Part shown: positions 25,350-33,986 of the stretch, one piece after another | Layout: each line of letters starts with the position of its first letter | Numbering within the stretch: position 1 is the stretch's first letter | Assembly: GCA_017852395.1 (NCBI GenBank) | Contig: JAFMLE010000015.1 | Coordinates: 1-52,767, forward strand | Origin: Flavobacteriaceae bacterium | Lineage (GTDB): Bacteria; Bacteroidota; Bacteroidia; Flavobacteriales; Flavobacteriaceae | DNA length: 52,767 bases | Direction: 5' to 3' | Position numbers and translations under genes: made by a program | The notes under the pieces: generated by a model | Seen by the model: only the letters and a program-made list of their open reading frames with translations | What the model was told of the DNA's origin: nothing | Databases searched by the model: none

Positions 25350-25516
25350 ATAGTTTAGGCAGGTCTCCTGGCTCGTATCTTCCTTTATGCCTTCCCGTAA
25401 AAAACAGTGGCGAAGTTTTAAAAGAAGTATTCCTTTTAGAATTAAACTTACAGTTGCGGGAACAGCTTAGGTTTTGCACCTAATTCCCTATTAATCTTCA
25501 CTACAAAGAACCTTAA
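25350..25516 (-). promoter_or_regulatory. Cobalamin riboswitch upstream of btuB
   Basis: On the minus strand the conserved B12-box order is complete: AAGGTTCTTTG at the 5' end, GGGAATTAGGTGCAAAACC, GCTGTTCCCGCAACTGTAA, GCCACTG, GGGAAGG and the final GAGCCAGGAGACCTGCC (plus strand 25358-25374). A short ATAGT/ACTAT hairpin and a GTAC/GTAC repeat between 25310 and 25345 may form the expression platform before the btuB start at 25291. Most of the 306-base btuB/btuF gap is this element; a TAATTTTA box at 25524-25531 (minus) could be its -7 element. Confidence 0.95.
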
Positions 25517-25597
25517 CTCAGTATAAAATTAGTACTTTAGTTTCTAATTCAGCATTTAAAAATCCATAAAATCTAAAGTTTTTTAATAAAAACGGCC

Positions 25598-26716
25598 GTG
25601 CATAAATTCTACCTTTTCACGCTCCTACTTTTTTGTTATTCTTGCGTGAATAACAAAAAACCCATGCCAGCCTCGGGTTTGGATTATGCTGTAAATTTTT
25701 CAATCGACCAGATCGATAAAGGCACGATCCTTAAGGTCCAAAATCCATGGCCCAAAAGCCTCCTTAACTACCGATATCTCTTGTTGGACGAAGGGCAAGA
25801 AACACCAACGGATTCGAGTCGTTTTACTCAAATCATCAGAAAACCAATTCGCCGAATTATTGCCACAGCCACTCCTCAGATTACTGCGTTAGATCTATTG
25901 GGAGCCGTGGATAAAGTAGTTGCGTTTCCTACACCTGATTTTGTTTCAAACACCCGTTTTCGTGAAAGATTGGCTCAAAATCAAATAACTTCCATCGGCA
26001 ACAACCAACAATTGGATGTCGAACGCATCCTACGGCTGAAACCCGATGTCTTTTTTGCCTTTGGCATTTCAGACAATTTCAATGCTTTAGAGCAACTCAA
26101 AAAAGCCGGTATCGCTGTGGTTTGGATCGCCGACTGGACCGAAAACCACCCGCTTGGCAGAACCGAATGGTTGAAGTTTTTTGCGCCCTTTTTTGATAAG
26201 GAGCCCGTGGCAGACTCTATTTTTTTGGCCGTTAAAAAAGAATATAATCAGGTCAAAAACAAGCTGATAAATATCCCAGAAAAACCAAAAGTTATGGCAG
26301 GGGCCATCTACCAAGACATCTGGTACCTGCCCGGAGGAAACAGCTATCTCGGCAAACTTTTCGAAGACGCACAAGCCAACTATCTTTGGAGTGACACCAA
26401 CGCTTCAGGAAGTCTTAGTAAAAATGCAGAACATGTGATTCTTAAAGCTCAAAATGCCGAGTTTTGGTTTGCTCCTGCACAATATACCTCCTATCGACAA
26501 TTGGAAGAAGAAGGCAATCTGTATAAAAGATTTAAACCCTACAAAACACAAAAGATATTTACCTACAATAAAACACTCGGTCCTAGTGGTGGAACTTTAT
26601 TTTTTGAAACAGGACCCTATCAACCCGATCGGCTCTTAAAAGATATTGTATATTGGATGCACCCAGGGTTGATTGAAAATCATACACCCTTTTATTTTAC
26701 GCAATTAGATGACTAA
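25598..26716 (+). CDS. btuF: ABC transporter substrate-binding lipoprotein, probably for cobalamin (BtuF-like)
   Basis: A 372-residue class III binding protein. GTG at 25598 is the only usable start, with an in-frame stop at 25574-25576. Lipoprotein signal LLLFCYSC, then two lobes linked by a long helix; RRIIATATPQITALDLLGAVDKVV (~88-111) and LDVERILRLKPDVFF (~142-156) are typical of the FecB/BtuF family. It delivers the ligand from the receptor to the inner-membrane permease. The siderophore/heme versions of this family look alike; the riboswitch next door makes B12 the best reading. Its stop overlaps the permease start by 8 bases. Confidence 0.85.
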   Translation: MHKFYLFTLLLFCYSCVNNKKPMPASGLDYAVNFSIDQIDKGTILKVQNPWPKSLLNYRYLLLDEGQETPTDSSRFTQIIRKPIRRIIATATPQITALDLLGAVDKVVAFPTPDFVSNTRFRERLAQNQITSIGNNQQLDVERILRLKPDVFFAFGISDNFNALEQLKKAGIAVVWIADWTENHPLGRTEWLKFFAPFFDKEPVADSIFLAVKKEYNQVKNKLINIPEKPKVMAGAIYQDIWYLPGGNSYLGKLFEDAQANYLWSDTNASGSLSKNAEHVILKAQNAEFWFAPAQYTSYRQLEEEGNLYKRFKPYKTQKIFTYNKTLGPSGGTLFFETGPYQPDRLLKDIVYWMHPGLIENHTPFYFTQLDD

Positions 26717-27740
26717 AAAGCGATCACGTTTTGGATATGGTCTACTGGTTTTAGGATTGGTTTTTGTCCTAGCTTTTATTGTCAATTTATCACTTGGGTC
26801 CGTAATCATCCCTTTTGATGAGGTTTTAGAGGTGCTAAAGGGCAATGCAAACAACACAAGTAGCTATTATATACTCGTAGACTATCGTTTGCCAAAAGCG
26901 ATGGCAGCATTGACAATAGGTGGTGGATTGGCCTTATCCGGGTTGATCATGCAAACCTTTTTTAGAAATCCCCTGGCAGGTCCCTTTGTTTTAGGAATCA
27001 GTTCTGGAGCCAGTTTGGGGGTTGCTTTGTTATTTTTTGGAAGCAGTATAATTTTGGGGCCAATTGCATTTCAAAATATATCCCGTCTGAGTATCATCAT
27101 TGCTTCGAGTGCAGGAAGTGCCTTAGTATTTGGTGTTATTCTTGCAGTTGCCCTTAGACTAAAAGATGTCATGGGGCTTTTGATTATTGGTTTGATGTTT
27201 GGAAGTTTTACGGCGGCCCTGGTTACAATTCTTAGTAATTTTTCGACTGCCGAAGCCCTACAGCGCTATGTTTTTTGGACCTATGGCAGCCTAGGCGGCA
27301 TCAATACCTCGGAGTTGGGCTACATCATCCTATTTGTTTTTATTGGTTTTATGGGATGCCTCTGGTTGAGCAAATCCCTTAACGGACTCATGATGGGCGA
27401 ACAATATGCACGAAGCATGGGCATTCAGGTTGGTAAAACACGGATTCTAATTCTGATCATTACCAGTCTACTGGCAGGCGCCAGTACGGCTTTTGCAGGG
27501 CCGATTGGTTTTATTGGACTTGCCGTACCCCATTTGGTTCGATTACTTATTCCTACAGGAGATCATCGGATCTTGACACCTGCGGTTTTTATGACCGGAG
27601 GTAGTTTATTGCTTTTGTGCGACACCCTTTCACAACTACCAGGAGTCGAAAGCACCTTGCCAATCAATGGAGTTACGTCACTCATTGGTGCGCCAATTTT
27701 GATTTGGCTAATTTTGAGAAAAAGAAAAATCTTGATGTGA
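26709..27740 (+). CDS. btuC: FecCD-type ABC permease (BtuC-like)
   Basis: A 343-residue inner-membrane protein with about ten transmembrane segments. Family motifs include LSLGSVIIPFDEV (~27-39), YRLPKAMAALTIGGGLALSGLIMQTFFRNPLAGPFVLG (~57-94, read in parts) and GPIGFIGLAVPHLVR (~262-276), the EAA-like loop that contacts the ATPase. It forms the channel for the substrate. Gene order binding protein, permease, ATPase with overlap and 1-base spacing shows one operon. Confidence 0.93.
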   Translation: MTKKRSRFGYGLLVLGLVFVLAFIVNLSLGSVIIPFDEVLEVLKGNANNTSSYYILVDYRLPKAMAALTIGGGLALSGLIMQTFFRNPLAGPFVLGISSGASLGVALLFFGSSIILGPIAFQNISRLSIIIASSAGSALVFGVILAVALRLKDVMGLLIIGLMFGSFTAALVTILSNFSTAEALQRYVFWTYGSLGGINTSELGYIILFVFIGFMGCLWLSKSLNGLMMGEQYARSMGIQVGKTRILILIITSLLAGASTAFAGPIGFIGLAVPHLVRLLIPTGDHRILTPAVFMTGGSLLLLCDTLSQLPGVESTLPINGVTSLIGAPILIWLILRKRKILM

Positions 27741-27741
27741 T

Positions 27742-28512
27742 ATGCTTACAGTAGAAAATTTGACTACGGGTTATAAATCAGGAAATAAAACGACAGCGGT
27801 TTCTCAAAAAATTTCCTTCACCCTCAAAAAAGGGGATATCTTAGGAATAATTGGACGCAATGGCAGTGGAAAATCTACCCTGCTAAAAACACTCGCACAA
27901 TTGATTCCTAAGCTTGAGGGATCAATCAGCTATGATGGCAAATCACTCGCTGCCTTTTCTTCAACCGTGCAATCCCAGTTGCTAAGCATCGTAACCACAA
28001 CCCGAGATTTTTCGGGGATTCTTACCGGGTTTGATATTTTACGTCTTGGAAGGCATCCGCACAACGGTTGGTATGGAAAACTAAACGAAAATGATAAAAA
28101 CATTCTGAAAGAAGTAATTCAGAAAATAGGAATGGAAAACCTTATAAATCAGCGTGTCACAAAATTAAGTGATGGCCAACTTCAAAAAATCCTAATCGGT
28201 AGAGCCATGGTACAACAAACCGATTTTATTCTTTTGGACGAACCAACCAACCACCTCGACTTGCACCACAAAGCAGAAGTTTTTAGACTACTGAAAACCA
28301 CGGCTTTAGAACAAAACAAAACCATTTTATTTTCTACACACGAAATCAACCACGCCCTACAATTATGTACACACATTCTTCTGTTAAATGATGGTGAAGC
28401 CTATTTTGGAAGTCCAAAAGAACTCTCCAATAAAGGGGTGATGAAAAAACTATTTCCCAAAGAATTGGTTGCTTTCGATACTGAAAACAACCAATTTAAG
28501 ATTTGTTATTAG
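27742..28512 (+). CDS. btuD: ABC transporter ATP-binding protein (BtuD-like)
   Basis: A 256-residue ATPase. Walker A GRNGSGKST (~38-46), Walker B FILLDEPTNHLDL (~161-173), H-loop STHE (~195). The signature motif reads LSDGQ instead of LSGGQ, a tolerated change in this subfamily. It energises the BtuC-like permease. One base separates it from the permease gene. The convergent carB stop is 4 bases away with no terminator visible. Confidence 0.93.
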   Translation: MLTVENLTTGYKSGNKTTAVSQKISFTLKKGDILGIIGRNGSGKSTLLKTLAQLIPKLEGSISYDGKSLAAFSSTVQSQLLSIVTTTRDFSGILTGFDILRLGRHPHNGWYGKLNENDKNILKEVIQKIGMENLINQRVTKLSDGQLQKILIGRAMVQQTDFILLDEPTNHLDLHHKAEVFRLLKTTALEQNKTILFSTHEINHALQLCTHILLLNDGEAYFGSPKELSNKGVMKKLFPKELVAFDTENNQFKICY

Positions 28513-28516
28513 CCGC

Positions 28517-31366
28517 TTATTTGGTCAAATACATTTTGCGTCTAGCGTAGAGATTATAAAATTCATCGTCTTTGAGACTGTCCACAAACAGGATACTCTC
28601 TCCCGTACTTTTCATTTCTGGACCCAATTGTTTATTTACATTAGGAAATTTGTTGAATGAAAATACGGGTTGCTTGATCGCATATCCTTCGAGTTTTGGA
28701 TTGAAGGTAAAATCACTAACCTTATGTGTACCCAGCATCACTTTGGTGGCATAATTTACATACGGTTCGTTATAGGCCTTAGCAATAAAGGGAACCGTTC
28801 TGGAGGCCCTTGGGTTGGCTTCGATTATATACACCTGATCGTCTTTAATAGCAAATTGAATGTTAATCAGCCCTTTCGTATTAAGTGCTAAAGCAATTTT
28901 TTTGGTATGGTCTACAATTTGTTGCATGACAAATTGACCAAGATTAAAGGCCGGCAAGGTGGCATTAGAATCTCCAGAATGGATACCACAGGGCTCAATA
29001 TGCTCCATGATGCCGATGATATAGACCTCTTCTCCGTCACAAATTGCATCCGCTTCAGCTTCTATTGCGCCGTCCAAATAATGGTCTAAGAGCAGTTTGT
29101 TATTCGGGATTTTACGGAGCAGATCTACCACATGGGTTTCGAGTTCTTCTTTGTTAATCACGATCTTCATCCCTTGACCCCCCAAAACATAAGAAGGCCT
29201 AACCAAAATAGGAAAATCAAGATGATCGGCCAGTTGAAGGGCCTGTTCTGCGGTTTCTGCAACACCAAATTCTGGATAAGGGATATTGTTATCTTTTAGA
29301 AGTGTAGAAAAACTCCCTCGATCTTCTGCCAAATCCAAAGAAGCAAAACTGGTACCGATAATTTTGACACCGTAGCGATCGAGTTTTTCTGCTAATTTTA
29401 GCGCCGTTTGACCTCCGAGTTGTACGATGACACCCTCAGGCTTTTCATGACGAATGATATCATAGATGTGCTCCCAAAATACGGGTTCAAAATACAACTT
29501 GTCTGCGGTATCAAAATCTGTTGAAACCGTTTCTGGATTACAATTAATCATAATGGTTTCATAACCACATTCGCTCGCAGCCAAGACGCCATGTACACAG
29601 CAATAGTCAAACTCAATACCTTGTCCAATTCGGTTGGGCCCCGAACCAAGAACGATGATTTTCTTTTTGTCCGTTACCTTACTTTCATTTTCACTAAAAG
29701 GAAGCCCCCCTGCGAGCTGCATTTTTTCTTCGAACGTTGAATAATAGTAGGGCGTTTTTGCCGCAAATTCGGCCGCACAGGTGTCGACCAACTTGTACAC
29801 GCGCTGTACACCCAGTTCGTCTCTTTTGGTATAAACTTGACTTTCGAGACAATCCAACATATGTGCAATCTGCCGGTCGGCAAAGCCTTTTTGCTTGGCC
29901 TCGAGCATCAATGCTGTGGGTATGTTGTCAATAGTGTATTCACTAACTTTCTTTTCCAACTGATACAGTTCTTCGTATTGCTTTAAGAACCACATATCAA
30001 TTTTTGTAATTTGATGGATTCGACTGAGCGGAATTCCCATCTGGATCGCGTCATAGATGACAAAAACCCGGTCCCAACTCGCATGCGTTAGTTTATCGAT
30101 GATTTGGTCATAATCTTTGTATCCCTTTCCGTCTGCTCCTAGTCCATTGCGCTTAATTTCTAGCGACTGTGTGGCTTTGTGCAGGGCTTCTTGAAATGAC
30201 CGTCCGATACCCATTACTTCGCCTACAGATTTCATTTGTAATCCCAAGGTGCGGTCCGAACCTTCAAATTTGTCAAAATTCCAACGTGGGATTTTTACGA
30301 TCACATAGTCCAATGTAGGCTCAAATAGGGCCGATGTTGATTGAGTAATTTGATTGTTAAGCTCGTCCAGCGTATAGCCAATTGCTAATTTTGAAGCGAC
30401 TTTGGCAATTGGATAACCAGACGCTTTTGAGGCCAATGCAGAAGATCGTGACACACGAGGATTAATTTCAATGGCAATAATGTCCTCTTTTTCATCGGGG
30501 CTAACTGCAAATTGTACATTACACCCTCCTGCAAAATCACCAATACTGCGCATCATTTTGATGGCCATATCGCGCATTCGCTGAAAGGTGGTGTCGGACA
30601 GTGTCATTGCTGGTGCAACGGTTATCGAATCTCCGGTATGGATGCCCATAGGATCCATGTTTTCGATGGTACAGATAATAACCACATTGTCGTTTTTATC
30701 CCGCAAAAGCTCCAATTCGTATTCTTTCCATCCCAAAAGGGCTTTGTCAATGAGCACCTCATGAATCGGTGACGCTTCTAAACCACGAGTAAGCAACTCA
30801 TCAAATTGTTCTGCAGCGTGCACAAAAGAAGCACCGCTACCTCCCAATGTGAAAGAGGGCCTGATGACCAAAGGAAAACCAAATTTTTGTGCAATTTCTT
30901 TTCCTTTAAGAAAGGAGGTTGCTATTTCTGCAGGTGCAACCGGAATGTCAATTTTTTTAAGTAGTTGCTTAAACTTTTCGCGGTCTTCTGTTATTTGAAT
31001 TGCATCGATATCAACCCCAATAATTTCTACATTAAACTCTTCCCAAATACCTTTATCATTGGCTTCTATACATAAATTAAGTGCCGTTTGCCCTCCCATG
31101 GTTGGGAGTACGGCATCGACTTTATGTTTTTTAAGAATTTCAATTATGGATTTTGTGGTCAGCGGTTTTAAATATATATGATCGGCCATGGAGGGATCGG
31201 TCATGATGGTCGCTGGATTGGAGTTGATCAATATGGTCTCAATACCGTCCTCGCGTAAAGAACGCAAGGCTTGGGAACCCGAATAATCAAACTCACATGC
31301 TTGACCAATAATGATTGGTCCTGATCCAATAATTAAAATGCTTTTTAGGTGGGTTTGCTTTGGCAT
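28517..31366 (-). CDS. carB: Carbamoyl-phosphate synthase large subunit, short form without the MGS-like regulatory domain
   Basis: A 949-residue enzyme that makes carbamoyl phosphate for pyrimidine and arginine synthesis, together with CarA (not in window). The first half starts LIIGSGPIIIGQACEFDYSG and carries an ATP-grasp fold; the second half restarts near residue 560 with VLGSGPNRIGQGIEFDY and a second ATP-grasp domain. In E. coli CarB about 140 residues of the allosteric MGS-like domain follow the LGPEMRSTGE segment; here the protein stops ~25 residues after LGPEMKSTGE. This short form is what I expect for Flavobacteriaceae, so UMP/ornithine control of the E. coli type should be absent. 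Confidence 0.96.
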   Translation of the reverse strand: MPKQTHLKSILIIGSGPIIIGQACEFDYSGSQALRSLREDGIETILINSNPATIMTDPSMADHIYLKPLTTKSIIEILKKHKVDAVLPTMGGQTALNLCIEANDKGIWEEFNVEIIGVDIDAIQITEDREKFKQLLKKIDIPVAPAEIATSFLKGKEIAQKFGFPLVIRPSFTLGGSGASFVHAAEQFDELLTRGLEASPIHEVLIDKALLGWKEYELELLRDKNDNVVIICTIENMDPMGIHTGDSITVAPAMTLSDTTFQRMRDMAIKMMRSIGDFAGGCNVQFAVSPDEKEDIIAIEINPRVSRSSALASKASGYPIAKVASKLAIGYTLDELNNQITQSTSALFEPTLDYVIVKIPRWNFDKFEGSDRTLGLQMKSVGEVMGIGRSFQEALHKATQSLEIKRNGLGADGKGYKDYDQIIDKLTHASWDRVFVIYDAIQMGIPLSRIHQITKIDMWFLKQYEELYQLEKKVSEYTIDNIPTALMLEAKQKGFADRQIAHMLDCLESQVYTKRDELGVQRVYKLVDTCAAEFAAKTPYYYSTFEEKMQLAGGLPFSENESKVTDKKKIIVLGSGPNRIGQGIEFDYCCVHGVLAASECGYETIMINCNPETVSTDFDTADKLYFEPVFWEHIYDIIRHEKPEGVIVQLGGQTALKLAEKLDRYGVKIIGTSFASLDLAEDRGSFSTLLKDNNIPYPEFGVAETAEQALQLADHLDFPILVRPSYVLGGQGMKIVINKEELETHVVDLLRKIPNNKLLLDHYLDGAIEAEADAICDGEEVYIIGIMEHIEPCGIHSGDSNATLPAFNLGQFVMQQIVDHTKKIALALNTKGLINIQFAIKDDQVYIIEANPRASRTVPFIAKAYNEPYVNYATKVMLGTHKVSDFTFNPKLEGYAIKQPVFSFNKFPNVNKQLGPEMKSTGESILFVDSLKDDEFYNLYARRKMYLTK

Positions 31367-31401
31367 AAAATCAATCTTCTTTATAGTGGTTTATAAGATA
31401 A

Positions 31402-31434
31402 AAAAAAGGTGTTACTTTCAAAAAAGTAACACCT
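31402..31434 (-). terminator. Terminator of rpmH
   Basis: Stem AGGTGTTACTTT / AAAGTAACACCT (31407-31418 with 31423-31434), loop of 4 bases, followed on the minus strand by at least 5 U's. It separates rpmH from carB, both on the minus strand. Confidence 0.9.
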
Positions 31435-31460
31435 ATTATAGCGATTGCATCTTGCGTCAT

Positions 31461-31619
31461 CTATTTTTTGTGTCTTGGTTCAGAGGAAACGGTTAATTTC
31501 TTTCTGTTTTTAGCACGTCTACTGGCCAAAACTCTGCGTCCATTGGCACTAGCCATACGCTCACGGAAGCCGTGTTTGTTGCGTCTTTTTCGTTTCGAGG
31601 GCTGAAAGGTTCTTTTCAT
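31461..31619 (-). CDS. rpmH: 50S ribosomal protein bL34
   Basis: A 52-residue protein, below many ORF length cut-offs. The sequence [20 protein letters not shown], then [18 protein letters not shown], is unmistakably bL34, a basic protein buried in 23S rRNA. The C-terminus ends in SSEPRHKK, a short extension. In many bacteria rpmH neighbours rnpA and dnaA; here its neighbours are carB and a TPR membrane protein, so it stands alone with its own promoter and terminator. Confidence 0.98.
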   Translation of the reverse strand: MKRTFQPSKRKRRNKHGFRERMASANGRRVLASRRAKNRKKLTVSSEPRHKK

Positions 31620-31634
31620 ATCAGACTATTGTTC

Positions 31635-31659
31635 AAAAAAAAGGAACTTAACCGTTCCT
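31635..31659 (-). promoter_or_regulatory. Terminator-like hairpin in the rpmH leader
   Basis: On the minus strand AGGAAC (31654-31659) pairs with GTTCCT (31642-31647) around GGTTAA and is followed by 7 more U's (plus A's at 31635-31641). It lies between the promoter and the rpmH start codon, near the RNA 5' end. It may act as an attenuator or protect the RNA; the 6-bp stem is short. Confidence 0.45.
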
Positions 31660-31668
31660 AAAGCGGTG

Positions 31669-31700
31669 CAAATATAGAACAACTTTTCACTTTTACAAAA
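31669..31700 (-). promoter_or_regulatory. Promoter of rpmH
   Basis: TTTTG (31696-31700), a 19-base spacer and perfect TATATTTG (31669-31676) on the minus strand, 50 bases before the rpmH ATG. One of the best Bacteroidota promoter matches in the window. Confidence 0.85.
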
Positions 31701-31729
31701 CCTTTTACAAACAACAGCCTTGTTTTTTT

Positions 31730-31737
31730 TACCTTTG
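31730..31737 (+). promoter_or_regulatory. -7 box of the TPR membrane protein gene
   Basis: TACCTTTG matches TAnnTTTG, 17 bases before the ATG at 31755; it is divergent from the rpmH promoter. No clear -33 TTG. Confidence 0.45.
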
Positions 31738-31754
31738 TTGAAAAGTTTTAATTC

Positions 31755-32270
31755 ATGTTTCCAAAAATCATAAAACTCATCCTTGCAATTGTCACAATGG
31801 GCTATGCTGGTTATCAATATTATGACGGAGAAATTGGCAATGGCATTTTTCTCACCCTTTTGACTGGGATGTTTATTTTGCTTTATTATAAGAATGAGAT
31901 TATTGTATTGGCATTTCTAAAACTTCGTAAACAAGATTTTGAAGGCACTGCTAAGTGGTTGTCACGAATTTCTAACCCAGAGAGTGCTTTGGTCCGAAAG
32001 CAACAAGGATATTATCATTATTTACACGGCATCATCCAATCGCAAACCAATCTTACTCAAGCAGAAAAACATTTTAAGAAAGCCATTCAGCTCGGTCTTT
32101 CTATGGGACATGATATGGCGATGGCCAAAATGAGTTTGGCAGGGATCATGATGCAAAAAAGAAGAAAAAGAGAAGCGACTGCCCTACTCGCAGAGGCCAA
32201 AAAACTGGACAAACAAGGTATGCTTGCCGGGCAAATGAAAATGTTGCAACAACAAATGAAAAAAATCTAG
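31755..32270 (+). CDS. Small membrane protein with TPR-like cytoplasmic domain
   Basis: A 171-residue protein. Two membrane segments at ~5-20 and ~28-47 form a hairpin (with YYDGEIGNGIF between), then residues ~55-165 are helical; GYYHYLHGIIQSQTNLTQAEKHFKKAIQLGL is a good TPR-type helix pair and is followed by another, AMAKMSLAGIMMQKRRKREATALLAEAKKL. It could serve as a membrane-tethered protein-binding adaptor; no specific role is known to me. Its stop overlaps the convergent transglycosylase stop by 4 bases (CTAG). Confidence 0.75.
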   Translation: MFPKIIKLILAIVTMGYAGYQYYDGEIGNGIFLTLLTGMFILLYYKNEIIVLAFLKLRKQDFEGTAKWLSRISNPESALVRKQQGYYHYLHGIIQSQTNLTQAEKHFKKAIQLGLSMGHDMAMAKMSLAGIMMQKRRKREATALLAEAKKLDKQGMLAGQMKMLQQQMKKI

Positions 32271-33172
32271 TCTCCCGAAAATTCTGGAAGCGCTAGTTCA
32301 TAATACTTTCGAGATTGGTTGTTCAGATGGTTTTCTAACAACCAGGGGTTGCTGAGTTTTAGCTCCTTATAATTGACCCCCATTTGTTTTGCAAACCGCG
32401 AAATATTTGTAATTGCCGTATCCAGTCCTACCGTTCTAACCGGCGGATGGTCATAGAGATCATCATCATCAAACACAAAACCATATTTAAGCGGATTTTG
32501 CATAATGTCTTTTACGGCCAAGATGCGAAAAATATAGCGGCGGGTTTCTTCTCCGAGGTATAAGTCATAATAATCGGCAACGCCTTGACTGGTTAGGTTT
32601 CTAGAAATACCGGCTACCCCACGATTATACGATGCTGCAGCTAAAGTCCAATTACCAAATTTTTTATACGCCCGATTCAAGTATTTGCAGGCCACCTTGG
32701 TGGCTTTAGCAACATGATATCGTTCATCGACATTGCTATTGATCTCCAAGCCCATTTCTCTACCCGTTGTTTTCATGATTTGCCAAAATCCAGAAGCCCC
32801 TTTATAGGACCGGACATTTTCTAGGCCACTTTCGATAACGGCCAAATATTTAAAATCATCAGGAATTCCTTCGGCCTCCAAAATAGGCTCGATGATTGGA
32901 AAATATTTGTTGGCACGCTTCATCAACAGCATCATATTGGACTGCCAATAGGTATTAACGAGCAATTCACGATCAAGCCGCTCGCGGACATCGGGTTTGT
33001 GCAGTGGCACCAATTCACCAGCAAATGCCAAACTGTCGGGCAAACTAAGTGCATATACTTTGTAGGCATTTTCTGGAGTATAATCTTTAAATGCCGTTGA
33101 AAGTGTTTTTTTGGAACTGGTGGCAAAAGCCAAACCAATAAGCGCGATAAAAAATATATAGGTACGTTTCAT
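32267..33172 (-). CDS. Lytic murein transglycosylase (SLT domain)
   Basis: A 301-residue exported enzyme that cleaves peptidoglycan between MurNAc and GlcNAc with formation of 1,6-anhydroMurNAc. Start at the ATG giving MKRTYIFFIALIGLAFA, a signal peptide; the raw frame runs 8 codons further. The SLT domain spans ~95-230: catalytic E114 in AVIESGLEN, then GASGFWQIM (~127-135) and AAASYNRGVAGI (~182-193). No LysM repeats follow, unlike E. coli MltD, although the short C-terminal stretch (GLDTAITNISRFAKQMGVNYKELKLSNPWL, in part) looks like one degenerate LysM-type unit. It follows the alpha/beta hydrolase gene by 37 bases. Confidence 0.92.
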   Translation of the reverse strand: MKRTYIFFIALIGLAFATSSKKTLSTAFKDYTPENAYKVYALSLPDSLAFAGELVPLHKPDVRERLDRELLVNTYWQSNMMLLMKRANKYFPIIEPILEAEGIPDDFKYLAVIESGLENVRSYKGASGFWQIMKTTGREMGLEINSNVDERYHVAKATKVACKYLNRAYKKFGNWTLAAASYNRGVAGISRNLTSQGVADYYDLYLGEETRRYIFRILAVKDIMQNPLKYGFVFDDDDLYDHPPVRTVGLDTAITNISRFAKQMGVNYKELKLSNPWLLENHLNNQSRKYYELALPEFSGD

Positions 33173-33209
33173 GCTTCTAAAAATACAAAATGTCAAGCAA
33201 AATAGATTT

Positions 33210-33866
33210 TTACTTTGCCAAAATTATATTTGGCAAATGTTTGTTGAACCATGTCTTTTTATTGATTATCATGGCATGGCCGCCTTCTATTTCCATCACC
33301 GGGGGAGCAATATTTTTGATTGGAAAAACGGTGTCTTGCTTACCATGAATATGAACCAATGGTACCTGTACAGTACATCCGCCCCAGTGCACAATCCGAT
33401 CAATTGCCCAGTTGAGATATACCGGGTCCCGTTCGGAGAGGTATTTTTGATAAAGGGCAACTCTTTTTTGGATTCGTGATCCAAAAACAAAGAGTGCCAG
33501 TGTTTCTAAATTTTTTATCCATTGGGTGGGCAGCAATTTATGGGCTTGGGTCTTTTGAGCAAGTTTCATTGGCAAAGAAAGCTCATCAGGTGATTTGACA
33601 CTCGAAACCAGAATTATTTTTTTACAATTAATAAACTGCGCCATCTCTTGTACAAGCACGCCGCCAAAAGACACTCCCAATAGCACTACATTGGTTTCAA
33701 CAACACGTTGCGACATACGTTGTGCATAGGATGAAATGCTTTCATCTGGCTTTGGAGGAATCCAACTCAGGTGTTTTACGGTTATAGTGTCTGGAAACTC
33801 CAAATATTCAAAAATTTTTGGGCTCGCTGCCATTCCGGGCATCAGATAGATAACCTGTTTTTTCAA
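33210..33866 (-). CDS. Alpha/beta hydrolase
   Basis: A 218-residue protein with the hydrolase fold: early strand VIYLMPGMAAS (oxyanion loop), nucleophile elbow GVSFGG with S66, acid D178 in HGKQDTVFP, and His H197 in EGGHAMI. The triad is complete. The start is a TTG (33866), because an in-frame stop lies just upstream and the first ATG (codon 9) would cut off the first strand. No signal peptide, so cytoplasmic. The substrate is unknown. Same strand as, and 37 bases upstream of, the transglycosylase gene. Confidence 0.85.
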   Translation of the reverse strand: MKKQVIYLMPGMAASPKIFEYLEFPDTITVKHLSWIPPKPDESISSYAQRMSQRVVETNVVLLGVSFGGVLVQEMAQFINCKKIILVSSVKSPDELSLPMKLAQKTQAHKLLPTQWIKNLETLALFVFGSRIQKRVALYQKYLSERDPVYLNWAIDRIVHWGGCTVQVPLVHIHGKQDTVFPIKNIAPPVMEIEGGHAMIINKKTWFNKHLPNIILAK

Positions 33867-33878
33867 ATCAATAATTTA

Positions 33879-33909
33879 TTGCGTGAAGTTAGGATTTTTT
33901 GTAAATTTG
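33879..33909 (+). promoter_or_regulatory. Promoter of the small GNAT-like gene
   Basis: TTG (33879-33881), a 20-base spacer and perfect TAAATTTG (33902-33909). The start codon is 77 bases further, leaving a leader of about 70 nt without evident structure. Confidence 0.75.
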
Positions 33910-33986
33910 TAACCTTATCTCAAGATCTTCTTATTTGCTGTACCTACTAGAAGTGAATTATACACATCTCGACTAACACACATACA

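Noticed and set aside
25517-25597. A second riboswitch for the plus-strand btuFCD-like operon
   Set aside because: No B12-box or other conserved elements can be found on the plus strand; the space is too short.
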